From Ganoderma boninense (lineage: Eukaryota > Basidiomycota > Agaricomycetes > Polyporales > Polyporaceae): 64,000 nucleotides of DNA. The position numbers and the translations under genes are program-made. Each line of letters starts with the position of its first letter. Position 1 is the first letter of the stretch. The stretch lies in contig CM035312.1 of the NCBI GenBank assembly GCA_002900995.3, forward strand, positions 3,430,602-3,494,601, in the 5' to 3' direction. The notes under the pieces were generated by a model. That model was not told the DNA's origin, searched no databases, and saw nothing but the letters and a program-made list of their open reading frames with translations. Of the stretch, positions 20,719 through 33,600 are shown one piece after another.

Positions 20719-22646
20719 AGTGAGCGTTGAGTGGATCATCGTGCCGACTCGGAGCCAATCTCCCCTCGCATCTCTTGGCGGAAAGCTTATGACCAATCTG
20801 TACTACTGACGATCATCTGAAACTAAATTCTTGTTCTTGCGTACACGGCAAAAGCGCCACGTTAGGGTGACTTCAAGAATTTCGATCTTGGAAATTTCGC
20901 CAAGCGAATTTTAAGTGAATCGCATTTGAAGACCCTTCAGAGCAACCTAAGATTAACATTTCTCGAGGGCACGTTACGACGGATCTCCGAAAACCGAGGT
21001 CCCACGCCGGGAGAGCAGTCAACCAGACCATTTCGGGGGGTGGGGTGGGGGGTTCCAGCTCCCGCGTCGCTTAGCTTGACTAGGTTGGGGCTCGCATTCG
21101 GGCTGCTCATAGGGCACAACATGGCACAATATATTATATACGGAGCACTACAGTACATCGATATAAACAACGGACTACGAATACTTACCATGCGTAGAGC
21201 CACTGGGTCGCTGGTCACCACTGTAGCCTGTGCGGACCCAGCTCCCGCGCTGGAACGGGCCACCCGCAGCGACGATGCAGGGATCGGACCTCCACCCTGT
21301 TATGATGGATGTTCAGCGCGTTCGTTGCGAATGAACTGATTTACGACTTACCAAGAATCTACGCATCTAGAACGGACAACATTAAAGACGCGAATAACAA
21401 GGAGAGCGGAGGGGGAAAAAAACACCGTTCGAAATCGCATCCAGTGACCGCAGTGCAGATGGCCTATCCACACGATACAACCTGTCACTGCAAGAATAAG
21501 GATTCAGCAAGATGAATAAAGGAGACAGAATCAGTATGCTAATTTATTTAATATACATAATGGCCTGCAACGGCGAATGCGACGCGACGTCAAACTCATG
21601 CCACGTCACTAGAACTCAAAGAGAAAGACAACCTGTGGGCACTGACCTCAGCCTGGGACGCCATGACTGACCTGGCACAGAGCGTGGCTGGCTGTGGCTG
21701 GCTAAAGTTGTGAGCGGTCAGCAAACCGGCAACGGAGCGGGAGGATCAGGAGAGCTGCCTCTGGGAGATGGTCGGAGAACGAGGGAAAGAACGACAAGTC
21801 CAACGGGCGCGCTTAGAGGCAAATTCAGCCGTGCGAACTCGGAAATCCTCGCATCTGGCGGACTCTCGGGCTTTCTCGGGGCACATCGGAAAATCGAATT
21901 GAGCTAGATATGCCGAGTTACGCCCTGCCGCGCAAGCAAGAATGATTCATATCAGTTATGCACTTATCAGGCCCTTGCCTTCCTATATCAGTTTAACGTC
22001 AGACTGATGACATGATTGTCAGGTATATCATCCTGATTCCCCTTCGACAATCATTTACCAGACCTCCGTCTCGATGACACCTCTTAACACTGGTTATATT
22101 GTGCAATCAAGATGAGGAGAGTTGTAAGACAGGAATATTTGTAGAGTCCACGAGGAAATTATCTATATGTGTTACGATACCTGAGGTGAAGGAGATTCCT
22201 CAACGGTGTAGTCATGTAAGGGCACTCCACAGTCACCAGAAGTCTGGCCTTGACTTGAGGTTGCAGAAAATGGGGTTAATCCGGGAGGTGAACTCGCTGC
22301 CACGATGTGCAGGATATACCCTATTTCCCGGGTGGGTATGCCCATAGGCTCGCATGTCTTGCCTTTCGTTTCGACAACCTTGCTTTGGCTCTCTATGAGG
22401 TATATTTCGTGCAGACTTTCGCAGACAGTGGCTCTCTTCCACACAATACCGGAGACTTCAAAATAGATACTCAAAGATATGTGCATGCATGAGTCTCCTC
22501 GGAGACGACTCTGCTGGAGCAATATATGAGCTTCTCTGTGACCTAGGCGGGACTGCCTTGACGCATTTGGAGGCTCGGGGCTGTGCGCCCACTACAGTAG
22601 AAGTGGGAACCTATGGACGAACGGCGATACCCCCGTAAAAGCCATC
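20719..22646. other. Intergenic stretch downstream of ARO1
   Basis: It holds the ARO1 3' flank and about 1.9 kb without a supported gene. It is AT-richer than the gene bodies (for example 21535-21560). A few short open frames (about 20926-21339 plus; 22172-22522 minus) have no motif that I recognise. Confidence 0.45.
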
Positions 22647-23492
22647 TTAGACATGTTCCGAGACAAAATGACCCCATCGTTCCAGCATCGGGCGAATAAT
22701 CAGATCCCATTCTTTGCCATAATTACGACCCCGGAAGCGTTTGAATGTAAAGATCTCCGCGTGGCGGGACCCGCCTACGAAGATCTAAGCAACGGCGGAG
22801 AAGGAGGAGTAGAGACAATCACTAACAATCTACGCACCGCGGGCGCGGTGTGGTTCGACTGGTGGGGTGGGACTTGACAGCAAGGTCTGTAAGTTCCACA
22901 TGAATCATGCGTTCGAGGAGATCGCAATATGGTACAAGACGACTGGCTGCTCCCAGGTGCGCCTCTGCCGGGTAATGTCCGAGCAACAAAGGCTCGGACG
23001 ATGGGCAGCGACGGCGATGCTCCGAGAGACGACGTGAGACGTTGTTAGTGCGACCGACTTTGATATGCACAAGGTCTGGTTTTGTAAAGTCTAAAACCAA
23101 CCACGTACGCATCAGAATGTAAAGAGCCGGGTCGGACAGGCGTACCTTGCAGCTCGAGAGCATAGATAAAACCTGGACCGTCCGACTTGGTTGGCTTAGA
23201 GCACATCAAGTGCCGCAGACGGACTTGAGTCTGCGGCTCCAAGTGCGCAGGGATGAACGCTAAGCAATCGTTAGCATAGTGTAGCAATAATACGTAGTGC
23301 GCCGTCACCTTTGAAATGGAATGCACGACCCATCTGTGCTGAGCGACGAAAGGGTTTCTCCAATAAAATCTCCTTCTGGTGTAGAGTGCAGAAAAATGGC
23401 ATGCGTCCGCTTCGGGGGAAACGTAGAGCGTTGACAATCGGCACTATGGTCTTGCAACGAGCACATTTGGCGTGCTGGCGACGGCGCGCCAT
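22647..23492 (-). CDS. GIY-YIG superfamily protein, T5orf172/DUF1766 (MUG113-like) family
   Basis: Four exons (23492-23309, 23259-23146, 23090-22827, 22774-22647) join in phase to 229 aa. The N-terminus has a Cys-containing start (CARCKTIVP and a later CTLHQK). The core follows the T5orf172 pattern: GPGFIYALELQ (GIY strand), HIKVGRTNNVSRRLSEH (YIG strand and the catalytic-type Arg), CPSSEPLLLG, LLERMIHVEL, then CVDCGSRHAEIFTF and a tail ending WGHFVSEHV. Introns are 49-62 nt. The last one splits the CVDC motif; without it the protein would end prematurely. GIY-YIG folds are nuclease scaffolds; fungal members are mostly uncharacterised, so nuclease activity is inference. The start ATG at 23492 follows an in-frame open stretch, so a longer N-terminus is possible. 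Confidence 0.85.
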
Positions 23493-25313
23493 GTGAGACG
23501 TTGGAAACGTGCGTTGAATAGCTAGATGTAGAACGAGGAGGGACGTGAGCGAAGGTGGCGAACGCAAGGACTTGTCGGTGGTAGCCGCGCGGGAAAGCCA
23601 CGGGTTGTTCACAACGACGAAGAAGGCGAGAAAGAGCATGACGGTATTCAAAAATGAATAGACCTGTATGTGCTCATTCACGGTGGTGCACGGCGAGCGT
23701 CGGGTAGCCAGCACCGAGGAACGAGATCTGTACGGTATTCAGTAAACTATCTACTGATGTCAAAGAAGACGAACTGAACGCTTACGCTCAACGTAACCCA
23801 TCAGCGATGCAATTGGCGAGGAATAAGGATGATCACAAACAAGGGACAGCACTAGACACTGTTTATTCGATAGGTGTAATACGCTGTCAGTGACACTATT
23901 AGCTTAGGAACAATGGTGACACGCGGCGGAATTGCTTACCAGGGACTACATACAGAGGAGCTCGTTGTGCCCGACTCTCCAGATTGACAACTACTAATTT
24001 ACTATCGCCTCCAACCTAGGGCTCCTCTGAGATTGGACAGCGAAGATGAAGGGTTCTTCAGCAAAAACGGTCAAGTCTTGCTGTCCAGGGAGTGCGTGGT
24101 CCAACATCTCGCGCGTATGACGATATAGCTGGCTGTGGCCGTGCGATATCCTTGGTGCTGACTTCGTATGTGGATCCAGTTTGCTGCGCAATCCTTGAAA
24201 GGGGTTCCTGGGTAGGAACGCCAGGTACGCGCAATCCTCGTTAGAACTCGACGACATTGTTCGTCCGGTCGACGACCATCGTGGTTCGTCGTTACCAAGA
24301 CTTTGATTCCAACCAGAGTAGGTCACCGTCGTCCATCACGCGGTCGCGCTGTTGGGATGCTATATCCAAATTTCGCCAGCCAAAAGCCGTACATTCAACG
24401 GCACCAAATTTCCTGCCAAAAGGTCGACAGCCATTGCCGCCACTGGGCTCAGCTACGGGTTGGCGGTGACTATTCCGACAACGCAGGAAGTGGCGAGGTT
24501 CCTGATGCAGTTCATGGGTACCCAGGGGACTTCATGCATGCGGTGGCGATTATGCAGGCCGCATCACATGCCTGTCGCAAGCGAGGAGTTACAGCAAAGT
24601 TCGTAGAAGGTTTATGAGGTTGGCTTACCTTTAGTCTTGGCGAAACATATCTCAATCGAGCCTTCATACCGATGCGCAATCCTTCCTCCCTACACGGACA
24701 TATGCTCAGCTAAGACACAGCTGACAAAAATTGTTCTTATACCTGGCTGGTCTGTGCTTCATGCCCGCGGTGGCGAAGTGACTACTACGGTTGAGTTTCC
24801 CTTGAGGGCAGGTGACACGTTACACACTCGTTTCGATGCTTCATAAGTGGCCGGGAGTGGGATACCTGAGAATCAAATGCAGCTCGGAGCGGGGGACCAC
24901 AGGACGTGAGGGGGCCCTTTACAGCCATTGAGGAGGTGGAACGTCCCGGTAAACAGCGAATAGACAATGAAAAAAATTTCAATGGGAGGACCATGATGGC
25001 ATTGCAAGATCAGCCCTTGGGAACGACAGCGAAAACGAATCATGTTGCCTGCACCATCACTCCCGCATTTTGAATGGCTCAATGTCGATGAGCACATACA
25101 GTGAACTTCAAGGCAATGTTCCAAACCATCAGCCCAATTATACGTCTATCTAATTCCTATCAGCACGGACCTCTCTGTGACGAAAGTGCAAAAGAAGGGA
25201 CTTACGGCAAACTGGAGTGGCTGGAAGCTGCGCCACATAGGCTTTAAGATGACCTTCGAAGACGGCCCGCGTGAAGGCCAACATAAGTTAAAATACCAAG
25301 GATTAGGCACCAT
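23493..25313. other. Gene-poor stretch with short unassigned open frames
   Basis: An ATG-started minus-strand frame (24256 down to about 23994, 87 codons) and plus-strand frames near 24300-24617 are the best open stretches, but none shows a family motif or a consistent exon chain. I see no RNA gene. Confidence 0.4.
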
Positions 25314-25318
25314 CCCTC

Positions 25319-25528
25319 TGTTGAATCTTGTATTAGATAAGCGAGCTCGTCTTGTGCTCGCGCCCGTGTCTCTTCCGTCTTGTCCTATGATATGTTTCAG
25401 TAGTCTTGTTTATTCATGTATTCAGCGTAGCCCGCGACGCGACGTACCTCACGCGTTTGCATCAGTGCTCAAACGCTATCGTATTATCCTCCCCGTTCCT
25501 CGCTCCCGCGCGCCCTCGTTTTCCTACA
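25319..25528. repeat. Long terminal repeat 1 of the TRIM-like element
   Basis: 210 bp, TG...CA ends; differs from the second LTR at four sites (one A/G, two C/T, one G/T). The close match indicates a young insertion. Confidence 0.9.
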
Positions 25529-26354
25529 CAAACGCGTCTCCTCCGCCGAAGGATAATTCGTGCACGGCCCCGGGTGGCGGCGAAGCCATCCGGACGACGA
25601 CGACAACGACCCGGACGGTCCTGCCCCGCGTAACCGACGACCCCGTACCCCGCGACCCCGATGACCCGGTAGCGTTCGAGGCTACCCCGCGACGACGACG
25701 ACCAGATGGCGTACGAGGCCATCCCGCGACGAACCCGAGTCGGTGGCGTACGAGGCCGCCGCACGACGAACCCGAACCCGGTGGCGTACGAGGCCACTAC
25801 GACGACGAGCCCGACGGTGGCGTACGAGGCCACTGCGACGACGACCTGCCCGGTGGGCCGAGCCACCCGCTGATCCCGACGATCGACCGCGACGACGACC
25901 GCTGCCGCTACGACCCCCGCGCGAACCGTCCACGACCCCTACGACCACGACGACGCATACCCGCACCTGTCGACGCCGATCCCCCGACAACGCGACGACT
26001 CGCGTGCCACCCCGCCGTTTCCCGTTCACCCGCCTCGCCTATCGCACTCCCGCGACTCCCCTCACCCCGACCCCGACGTCCCCCGCGCCGAGCTTACCTT
26101 ATCCGCGCTACCTTGCCCTTCGATGACGAACCCCGCCACGCCACTGTTGCCCCCGCGATGTCCCCACGACTGCCGCATCGAGCTGCGCCTGTCCGGATCG
26201 CGCACCCTGATGAGCACGTAGCTTGCACGCTTCAGGGGGTGCATTACGACGCACCCATGGCCATTTTTCGTGTATGTCCCCGTCCCCGCATTTTCCCGTT
26301 GTCCCCGTCCCGTTCCCGTTGTTCTGCTCGCACTATACTTCGCTCGAGGGGGTG

Positions 26355-26564
26355 TGTTGAATCTTGTATTAGATAAGCGAGCTCGTCTTGTGCTCGCGCC
26401 CGTGTCTCTTCCGTCTTGTCCTATGATATGTTTCAGTAGTCTTGTTTATTCGTGTATTTAGCGTAGCCCGCGACGCGACGTACCTCACGTTTTTGCATCA
26501 GTGCTCAAACGCTATCGTATTATCCTCCCCGTTCCTCGCTCCCGCGCGCCCTCGTTTTCCTACA
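26355..26564. repeat. Long terminal repeat 2 of the TRIM-like element
   Basis: 210 bp, same ends and length as the first LTR, preceded by a purine tract and followed by the CCCTC target duplicate. Confidence 0.9.
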
Positions 26565-26569
26565 CCCTC

Positions 26570-28980
26570 GACGGTGAACGGCCGTGTCCTGCAACGACGA
26601 GCACGAAAGGTATGTGTCTGGCCATGTCGAAACCAACTTACTTTCACGCGACATGGACGATGCTCAACTGACTTCCCATTTCCTTCAAACTATCGACGAA
26701 ATGTCGTGAACGGCCCTCGTACTCTACTTGCATTTGTCGGGAAGACCGCTCGGCGTGGCCAGCGCATGGTAAGTGGATATCTGTGTGCGTGACCGAAGTG
26801 TCAGTACCCTTTCTTTCTTCTCCAAACCAGAAACTACGACCTGCCGACTTGGCCTTGGGTGAGCACATATGATTGAGGCACTCTCCAATGGAGGTTCGAA
26901 GCAAAGGCGTCGTCGATGGGTGAAAGGGGTGCCGGGTCGTGGGAGCACCTGCCAGTACGCAAGTGGAACAAATCGACTTCCACTTCGGCTTTCCCCGGTC
27001 TCCAAGGTCAGGCTTTCCGACTCCACCGTGCTCGCTCGACGCCGCTCGACTTTCGTCCCTGCGCCTGTCTCTCTCTAACCTTGAGGTCTCTCTCTAACCT
27101 AGGGTTTCACCTCGTCTCCTTTTGTGGTCTCTTAAAGCTTTACCGTTGAGAACATGATCAACTTCGGATATCCAACCATCGCCATCGATGGAGGCACGTA
27201 CTCTATGGTACCGCATGCAGCGTCGAACGTTTCTGACTCCCCAAGAGGGACCCTGACAGTATCACCGCCTCTCGCTCTCCGCTGTCTTGCTGCGGTCTTT
27301 TTGAAGCACACATCCCCGCCATATCACAAGGTCCAATCTTCATGTCGTCAACACTCAACTCGTCCTATAGGGGTTTTGTACAACATTGGCCCAGCGGAAG
27401 AAGGGCAGTAGTGCCAGCACTGGGTGGATGGATGGAGTGGTGGGCATGTACTGAGGTAAGTGATACTCTGGCCTCGGTCTAGCCCGCGTGTTCCCGACCT
27501 GACGGTTGTGCATACGTCGAGAGGGACTTCCACGCGATCTGCCGCCCCCTACGTGATTGACCAATGTACAACTTAGTAGGTCTTGCACCTGGTCACAGGA
27601 GACATCATCAGGCCAATGCGCACGCACTTCCCCTCGCGGCTGGCTCAAGTGCATCAATGGACACTGCTGTGGAACCAGCACGCCATGTCACAATGTCCAC
27701 CAACCGAGGAACAAGCTTCGAAGACCATCACAGATTGTGAGTTCTTGTGTTTTAATAGCTCGACTGTGTCATTACGAGTCGTGAAGTCTTGCTGCCGTTG
27801 TCAATATCAACCTTACCGCCTCCTTCGTACTTCAAGTTCGTCCGAGGACGGTGCTGCTCTGTGCTCGACCTTCCTATTCCAAAACGATGAAGTGTCAGCT
27901 GCACAGAGCCTACAGATAGTAAGGATCAAACTCGATGATTGTATTTGCAGTTCTCTGACGTTGCCATCCGTAGGTGAGTGCGGAGTAGTCACGGCCTTGG
28001 GGCTTTAATCCTCCACGTCAGCTATCGGGGACACGAGCCTGTGGGATGTAATAGAAACGCTGCGAGGATAACCGGCATGAGTACGACATGAGGCATACTA
28101 AATGAGACATGAATAGGAGTCGCTAATGTCCGAAGCGATCGTTGTACGAGGATAGTAGTACCATGACATTGCCGCAAAGAAGCTAATTTGCTGCCCGCGC
28201 GCGAGCCTTCCAAGAGTTTCCAGAAAAATGGATACACGAGCACGCGGGAGGACTCAAATCTCCTCGTGAACATAGGTGAGCATGCTGCCAACTTCTCTGC
28301 ATAACTGGTCCGCAGGGGAGCAACGTTCCCTACACTGAAATGATGAGGATGTGAGCTCGGGAGGTGATGATGTCACGCGAGCATCTTCAGCTTCGCCCTA
28401 TGAAGGCCCTCGGCGAAGTACGACATTCGATGGCGATATACCTGTTGTGGTGCTCAGCCTTCGAGATGGAGCTGTCCGCTGAGCGCGCCTCCTGGCGCCG
28501 GCCACATGGAGTGATTTTTCTTGTTCGAGTAGTAGGGCAGCCAGTCCGTGGCTCTTCATTACCCAGAAGATAATTTATTGCGAGTAGCAATTGCTCCCTT
28601 GCCATGACTTATCCCCTTGCCCGCGACCGAAGTGGTGAGCGACGCTAGCATATGAATATAGCAACAAAGCAGACACGTTTCAGGCTAAGGAACGACGGAT
28701 AGTCGTGAGCGGCACTGTAAGGAGGACAGACTCGAGAAATTATCATGAGATTAGTTCATACAAGTATCTATCAGCCCCTATGAGGGACGGTGGCGAGTGC
28801 TGACATCAAGAATCACGGAAAATGAGCGAGAAATACGAGACCAGCAAGAAAAAGGAATGACAACATCGTGCGACTGCACCGCAGATGGGGTATGAAATGA
28901 CAATAGATGCAGATAGCCTATGCTAGCTATAGTTGCTTGATCTCGAGCCGCGTTGGGGTTTTCGTGCTGTGATTACATCA
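26570..28980. other. Unassigned stretch right of the TRIM-like element
   Basis: Several GT..AG-like junctions and short open frames occur (for example an 85-codon ATG frame at 27154-27411), but no chain of exons gives a recognisable protein. Near 27067-27105 a TCTCTCTAACCT motif is repeated twice. The TRIM-like element may have landed in or near a gene whose remnants lie here; this is only a guess. Confidence 0.35.
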
Positions 28981-29079
28981 TAAGCAGAAGAATAATAAAA
29001 CCAGGATATATACTCACCAGAGGCGCACTTCGAACACGTCTCCAACGGACATGCTAAGCTCATGCACTGCCCTTTCGCT

Positions 29080-29648
29080 AGACGGGCGAGTGCTGCAATG
29101 GGACTAGGCTCAGATCTAGTTAGTGGTGAAGTCAGTTAGGAGTCATGAAGACGCTCACGAGAACTTGGAGGGGATCGTCAACACCGGGGATAAGGGTAGG
29201 ACGAGCATCTTCGGCGATGATATCAGCCTGAGGATACATCCTAGGTGACGGACCCGGGATCGTGGCATTGAGGTAGTCGTCTGGGGGGGCAGGTTGTTGA
29301 ATAGGAAGGATATGACGTGCGGGCTGGGGCGACCTGGGGATTTCGATCAATCGGGGGCGAGCGGTTGCGACTGCAGGGCGAAGGTCGAAAGTCGACGCCC
29401 AGCGTCTGACGCTCTTCATCGAATAAACCTCAGGGTTGCATTTGGCCCGCCGTTCATCCAGGACCTCGGACTGAGTGGAGTCATCGTCGGTGTCAGACGC
29501 ATTAGAGAGAGAATCCTCCCCCAAATGCTCAGACTGTGAAAGCGTTACCGTCGACCGGACGTGTTCGTCGAAGCCCCGACTCGGAAGTGAGGTGACCTTC
29601 ACCGGCGCCGCATCGAAGGAGTCGTCACCTGCGAACGCTCTCAGATCC
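29080..29648 (-). CDS. Partial hypothetical protein, Ser/Asp/Pro-rich
   Basis: About 170 codons are open on the minus strand, with a biased, protein-like composition: an acidic serine-rich part (NASDTDDDSTQSE), then RRWASTFDLRP and a proline-rich tail (IPRSPQPARHILPIQQPAPP). The upstream border looks like an acceptor (GGCAG) and the downstream end like a donor (CTC|GTGAGC), so this is probably an internal exon. I could not find flanking exons that keep the frame, so the gene model is incomplete. It lies downstream of the Plavaka transposase on the same strand and could be a passenger gene of that element or a decayed host gene. No family recognised. Confidence 0.35.
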
Positions 29649-29659
29649 AAGCTGCCACT

Positions 29660-30639
29660 GAGCGCGGGGAAAACTTACTATGGAAGCGACGAAGACACTC
29701 TGTTGATCGTGGAGGCTCTCTCTCCTCTGCCTGGGGATCCATGTGGGATAATGGGGCTGGAAGGACGAATAAGAGAAATGAACTTGCGCTGTCGCCGCGG
29801 AGCTGGAGAAGTGGAGGGAATAACCAGTATAGCCACCTGGGCGTGGGTCATATATCTTCAGCCAGCGTCTCTACAAACTAAAGTCGACTTAAACCATGCA
29901 TGGTACCGGTATTCCCCCAAGCCGAAATCAAATGGAAACTTCGTGTAAGGCCTCGGCATCTCCCCAGCGACGCAAAACCGATTCGAAAGTGCACTGTGCC
30001 GCAACATCTCCACTTTGCTTGACGTGACCTTGTGATTTTTACAGCGAAGATCGGAAATGTGGCGGTAGCTACCCCTGTCAGGAAGGAAGCGATTTTGAAG
30101 CCAACAGTTGAGATCCGAGCGGGATCTTCTGAATATCAAAACCACTGGCCCCGGGCCTGGGGTACCCCGAGCTGTATTGTGAATGTCATGATCGTACTTG
30201 AAGATGGGGGTGACAGCCGGAGACTACAATATTGGAGAGGGCGATGAATTGCGACTGGAACCAGGTCAAGGTCAAACCATAAAGGAAGAACCTAGAACCA
30301 TCCGTGTCACGGTACCTCGGGCTAGCCTGGCCCGGGTGCGTGCAAAAACATCAGTCCGTGACCTACAAAGTCCTCATGTACTGTAGACAAATAACGAAGT
30401 GCTAGGGTAATGCTCGGGCGAACCGCAGAGCAGGGGCCGAAATGACGATTGGACAGCTACATCGAAAGGCTTCAGAGATATGCAGTGGAAGAGTTGAGCG
30501 ATGACACGAGCACGACAAGACACGGAAACGGCGTGGACAGACTGAGAAGCAGAAGAGAGGAGGCGAGTGGAAGAGCTTCGGTGCATGTGGAGGCAGAGAG
30601 AAAACGGATGTCCGTGGTTTAGGAGAACAGGATAAAGCG
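29660..30639. other. Interval between the hypothetical exon and the Plavaka gene end
   Basis: About 1 kb with no supported gene. If the transposon's left terminal inverted repeat lies close to the transposase gene, it should be here, but I could not pair any stretch with the region 35318-36005. Confidence 0.4.
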
Positions 30640-33600
30640 TCACAATCCAGGATATTGACTATCGTCGAGGTCATCGTCGATCTCTGGTCCTTCTTCCCCG
30701 CCATCGACGTCGTCATCGAGGTCATCATCGTCCTCTGGATCGAGATCATCGTTGTTGGACTCCATATTCAAGGCGGGATCTTCGCAATCGGGTCCGCTGC
30801 CTGCTTGGACTTGGCTTGTGTTGCCGGCAGCAACTAATCCAGGACGTTCATTCATCGCCTCGCTGTTAGACTCGGAGGCCGCACTCCCTGTGATCATAGT
30901 TGAGGATTTGGATCAGTTTCGCAGAAATGATAGAGTCACAAGCTAAGTTACTAACCGGACTCTACCTCTGCCTCCAGTTCGATCTCGGCCTCGTCCAGCA
31001 GGACGCCGACAGGCGTGAGCGACTCTGCCTCAGCCAGCCCATGGGCATGGATGTGGCCGACACCCATCCCCCAATGATACCTCATGAGCAAATCGCGCTC
31101 AGAAAAGCTATCATGCGGGACTGGACGTAAGTTCGCATGGGAATGTCACTGGGCCAAAAGACGTACCATCCGACATAATAAGCGGTGTAGTCGTCCCGAT
31201 CTCGCGCTCGGAGCGATAGTCCAGCACCGTCCTCATGCACTATACCCCGAGCGAAGGCCGGGATGATGTGGCAGGCTCGCAGGACATCGGAGGGATCAAC
31301 GAAGCCGAACGCAGAGTCCGATGCTAACGCAGGAAAAGACACGATGGGAAGCTCTGAGTTCCGCCAGGAGGTCGTGCCGCCGCGCTGAACCTCATACCAT
31401 CTGACCCAAAGGAAGTCGATGCGCCGCGGCTTCAAGTCTAGCATACCCGGACCCATGTACACCACGTTGACGTGATACGCTCCGAGGACACGGGCGTAGA
31501 GGAATCTGCTCTCTGAGTCGGAGTTGCTGTCTGTAGTGGTGGATGATAGGAGCATGACGTTGTGATGAGACGTGCCGCAGTTGATGATGTCGCGGCCTCG
31601 CTGCACGTCATACATCGTGTAGTTGAACCACACCTGCGTAGTTATTCAGATCGGTTGCGGACAAATAGCAAGATGAGCACTGATATCTTCAACTTACTTG
31701 TTTATGGTGATAAATGCGATCGTTCTGGATAGACACGGTGCCTTCCCAATTTTCAACGCCATCAGCAGCGTCAGAGGCCGTCTGGATAGGATAAACGATG
31801 TCTGGGCGTGAGATCTGCTCTTGCCTTAGTAGGTTGACGATGCGAGGTCGGAGATGTGAACGGAGCTTCGGGAGAAAGTCCTAACAAGGATGGAATGCTG
31901 TGAGGAACCCGGCTATGGAAGAAATAAAAACGCAGACCTTCACTGCAGGATCTCCGTGATTTCGGGAGAGGAAGAGTGGAATATCGACTGGTGAACTTTC
32001 ATTCTGGCCGATGTTGTATTGCATCTTTGGAGCAAACATGGGATCTAATTTCTTGGCCTTGCTCGCTCGCATGCGACGACGTAGGCTGATTAGAAGTGAG
32101 GGAGAGAGCGAGTTTCGTATAGCGTGAATGGTTCTCTGCCGCCTCTCTACCTTCGTCAGTGCACGCGCCACATCCTTCCCGCTCGTTCGCTGATATCGTG
32201 ACTTAGATAGCTTGTGCTCGCTTTCCCCCTTGGAATAGTTTTCGTCAGTCCTAGTCAAATGCATGTCCAAGAGGAATTTTCACCAGTCTAGTGGAATACG
32301 AATCAGTTGTCCCTCGCGTACGGATGGACGCGACATAGTCTCCAAGTGCGTGTAACTTGAAAGTGTCAAGATTTAATGTCTTCAAGCGCCTGCTTTCTCC
32401 AGAAACAGCTGTTGACTTCGATGAAGACAACTTGCTGAGTCCAGCCTTCTCTTCTCTTCGTTGACGTTGTTCTGCCTCCCGCTTCAACTCTCGGGTGGCA
32501 TACACGGCGCAAGTCGTGGCCTTGAAGTCCCGTAAGCGTTGACCAAGGAGGGTGGTAAGAGCGTCCAAAATCTCCGTGGTAGCGTCAGTATGCATGTGCA
32601 ATCCGCCGAACCCGTGCCAATACGCCATCGTGAAGAGCAACTTGAGGAGCCTGGCGTTGTGAGGCTCAGGAAGCAGACCTTCAAGCAATGGTATCGCGCA
32701 CTGTCGAGAATTAATAAAATGCCTTCGGTCCTTGGAGCTAACGTACTTTGAGTAGCTCCCCATACTCGTGGGCGGTCATCTTCTTCAACTCAGATCGATT
32801 TGTGTATATACGCCGTATTATATCCCTCCCGAAAGGGGGAAGAAGTCGGCATCTGGCCCGAAATGACTGAGTTTCATGGCTCAGACAGCAATAAGAGTAA
32901 GCGCACCTCCGATCAAATTCGTCCTTGATCTTGGGATCTGCAGCGTCAAGGAGCCGCAAAATATGAATGAAAACGTTCTTCCATACTCCCAGCTCGTATT
33001 CGTGTAAGAAGTCCACGGTTAATGTGTCGAACATATTGAGACCGAGGGGTCCTAGAAGCTTGGAAAATGCGCTCTGGCAAGAATTCAAAGCATGGTCGCG
33101 GTGTAGTGGAGCAATACTCACCGAAGTTGGGACCAAGGACTCCTCGCTTAGCAACTCTTCAACTCCCTTATACGTAACAGCTCTATTCGTTTCGTAGATC
33201 ATGCGCCGAGCTGATCCTATCTCTTTGAACGCAGCAGGTCACTGTCGATGCGAGCCAGTGTTTGCCTCTGAGTACGGTCTCGTCGCATACCAAGGTTGTG
33301 AGCTCGATCTAAAGGGACCAGACACCGAGGACATGGGCAGCGACCGAGATTCCGAATGCCAGCAATTAGGACTCTGCGGAACTCATCAGTGAGAAGCAAT
33401 AAAGGCTCGTGGCAGCGAAGAGGCCTACTTCTCTGGATAATCGGCAGAGTAACTGAACACTCTGGGGTAAAAACGCCGTTCAACGCCGTCAGGGCACAAA
33501 ATCACTATGCCGTGCTTGTAGGCCTCCACGAACTCCTCGTCGAGTAGAACCTCCCATTGCGCGTGAAAGAGCTCTCGATGACAATGTGCTGCGAATGCGC

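Larger units (their letters stand above)
25319..26564. mobile_element. Non-autonomous LTR retroelement (TRIM-like), 1246 bp
   Basis: Two 210-bp direct repeats (25319-25528 and 26355-26564) begin with TGTTGAAT and end with CCTACA, so they have the TG...CA ends of LTRs. They differ at four positions by hand count. The element is flanked on both sides by the same five bases, CCCTC (25314-25318 and 26565-26569), a target-site duplication. A purine-rich tract, GAGGGGGTG, sits directly before the second LTR, as expected for plus-strand priming. The 826-bp interior is CGA-rich, contains a repetitive open frame (GVRGH repeats) and no reverse transcriptase, protease or integrase. It would have to be mobilised in trans. 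Orientation was not settled by a clear primer-binding site. Confidence 0.9.

Noticed and set aside
25177..26376. A 399-codon plus-strand open frame
   Set aside because: It runs from flanking DNA through the first LTR and the CGA-rich interior of the TRIM-like element and stops just past the second LTR start; it is a composite of repeats, not a gene.
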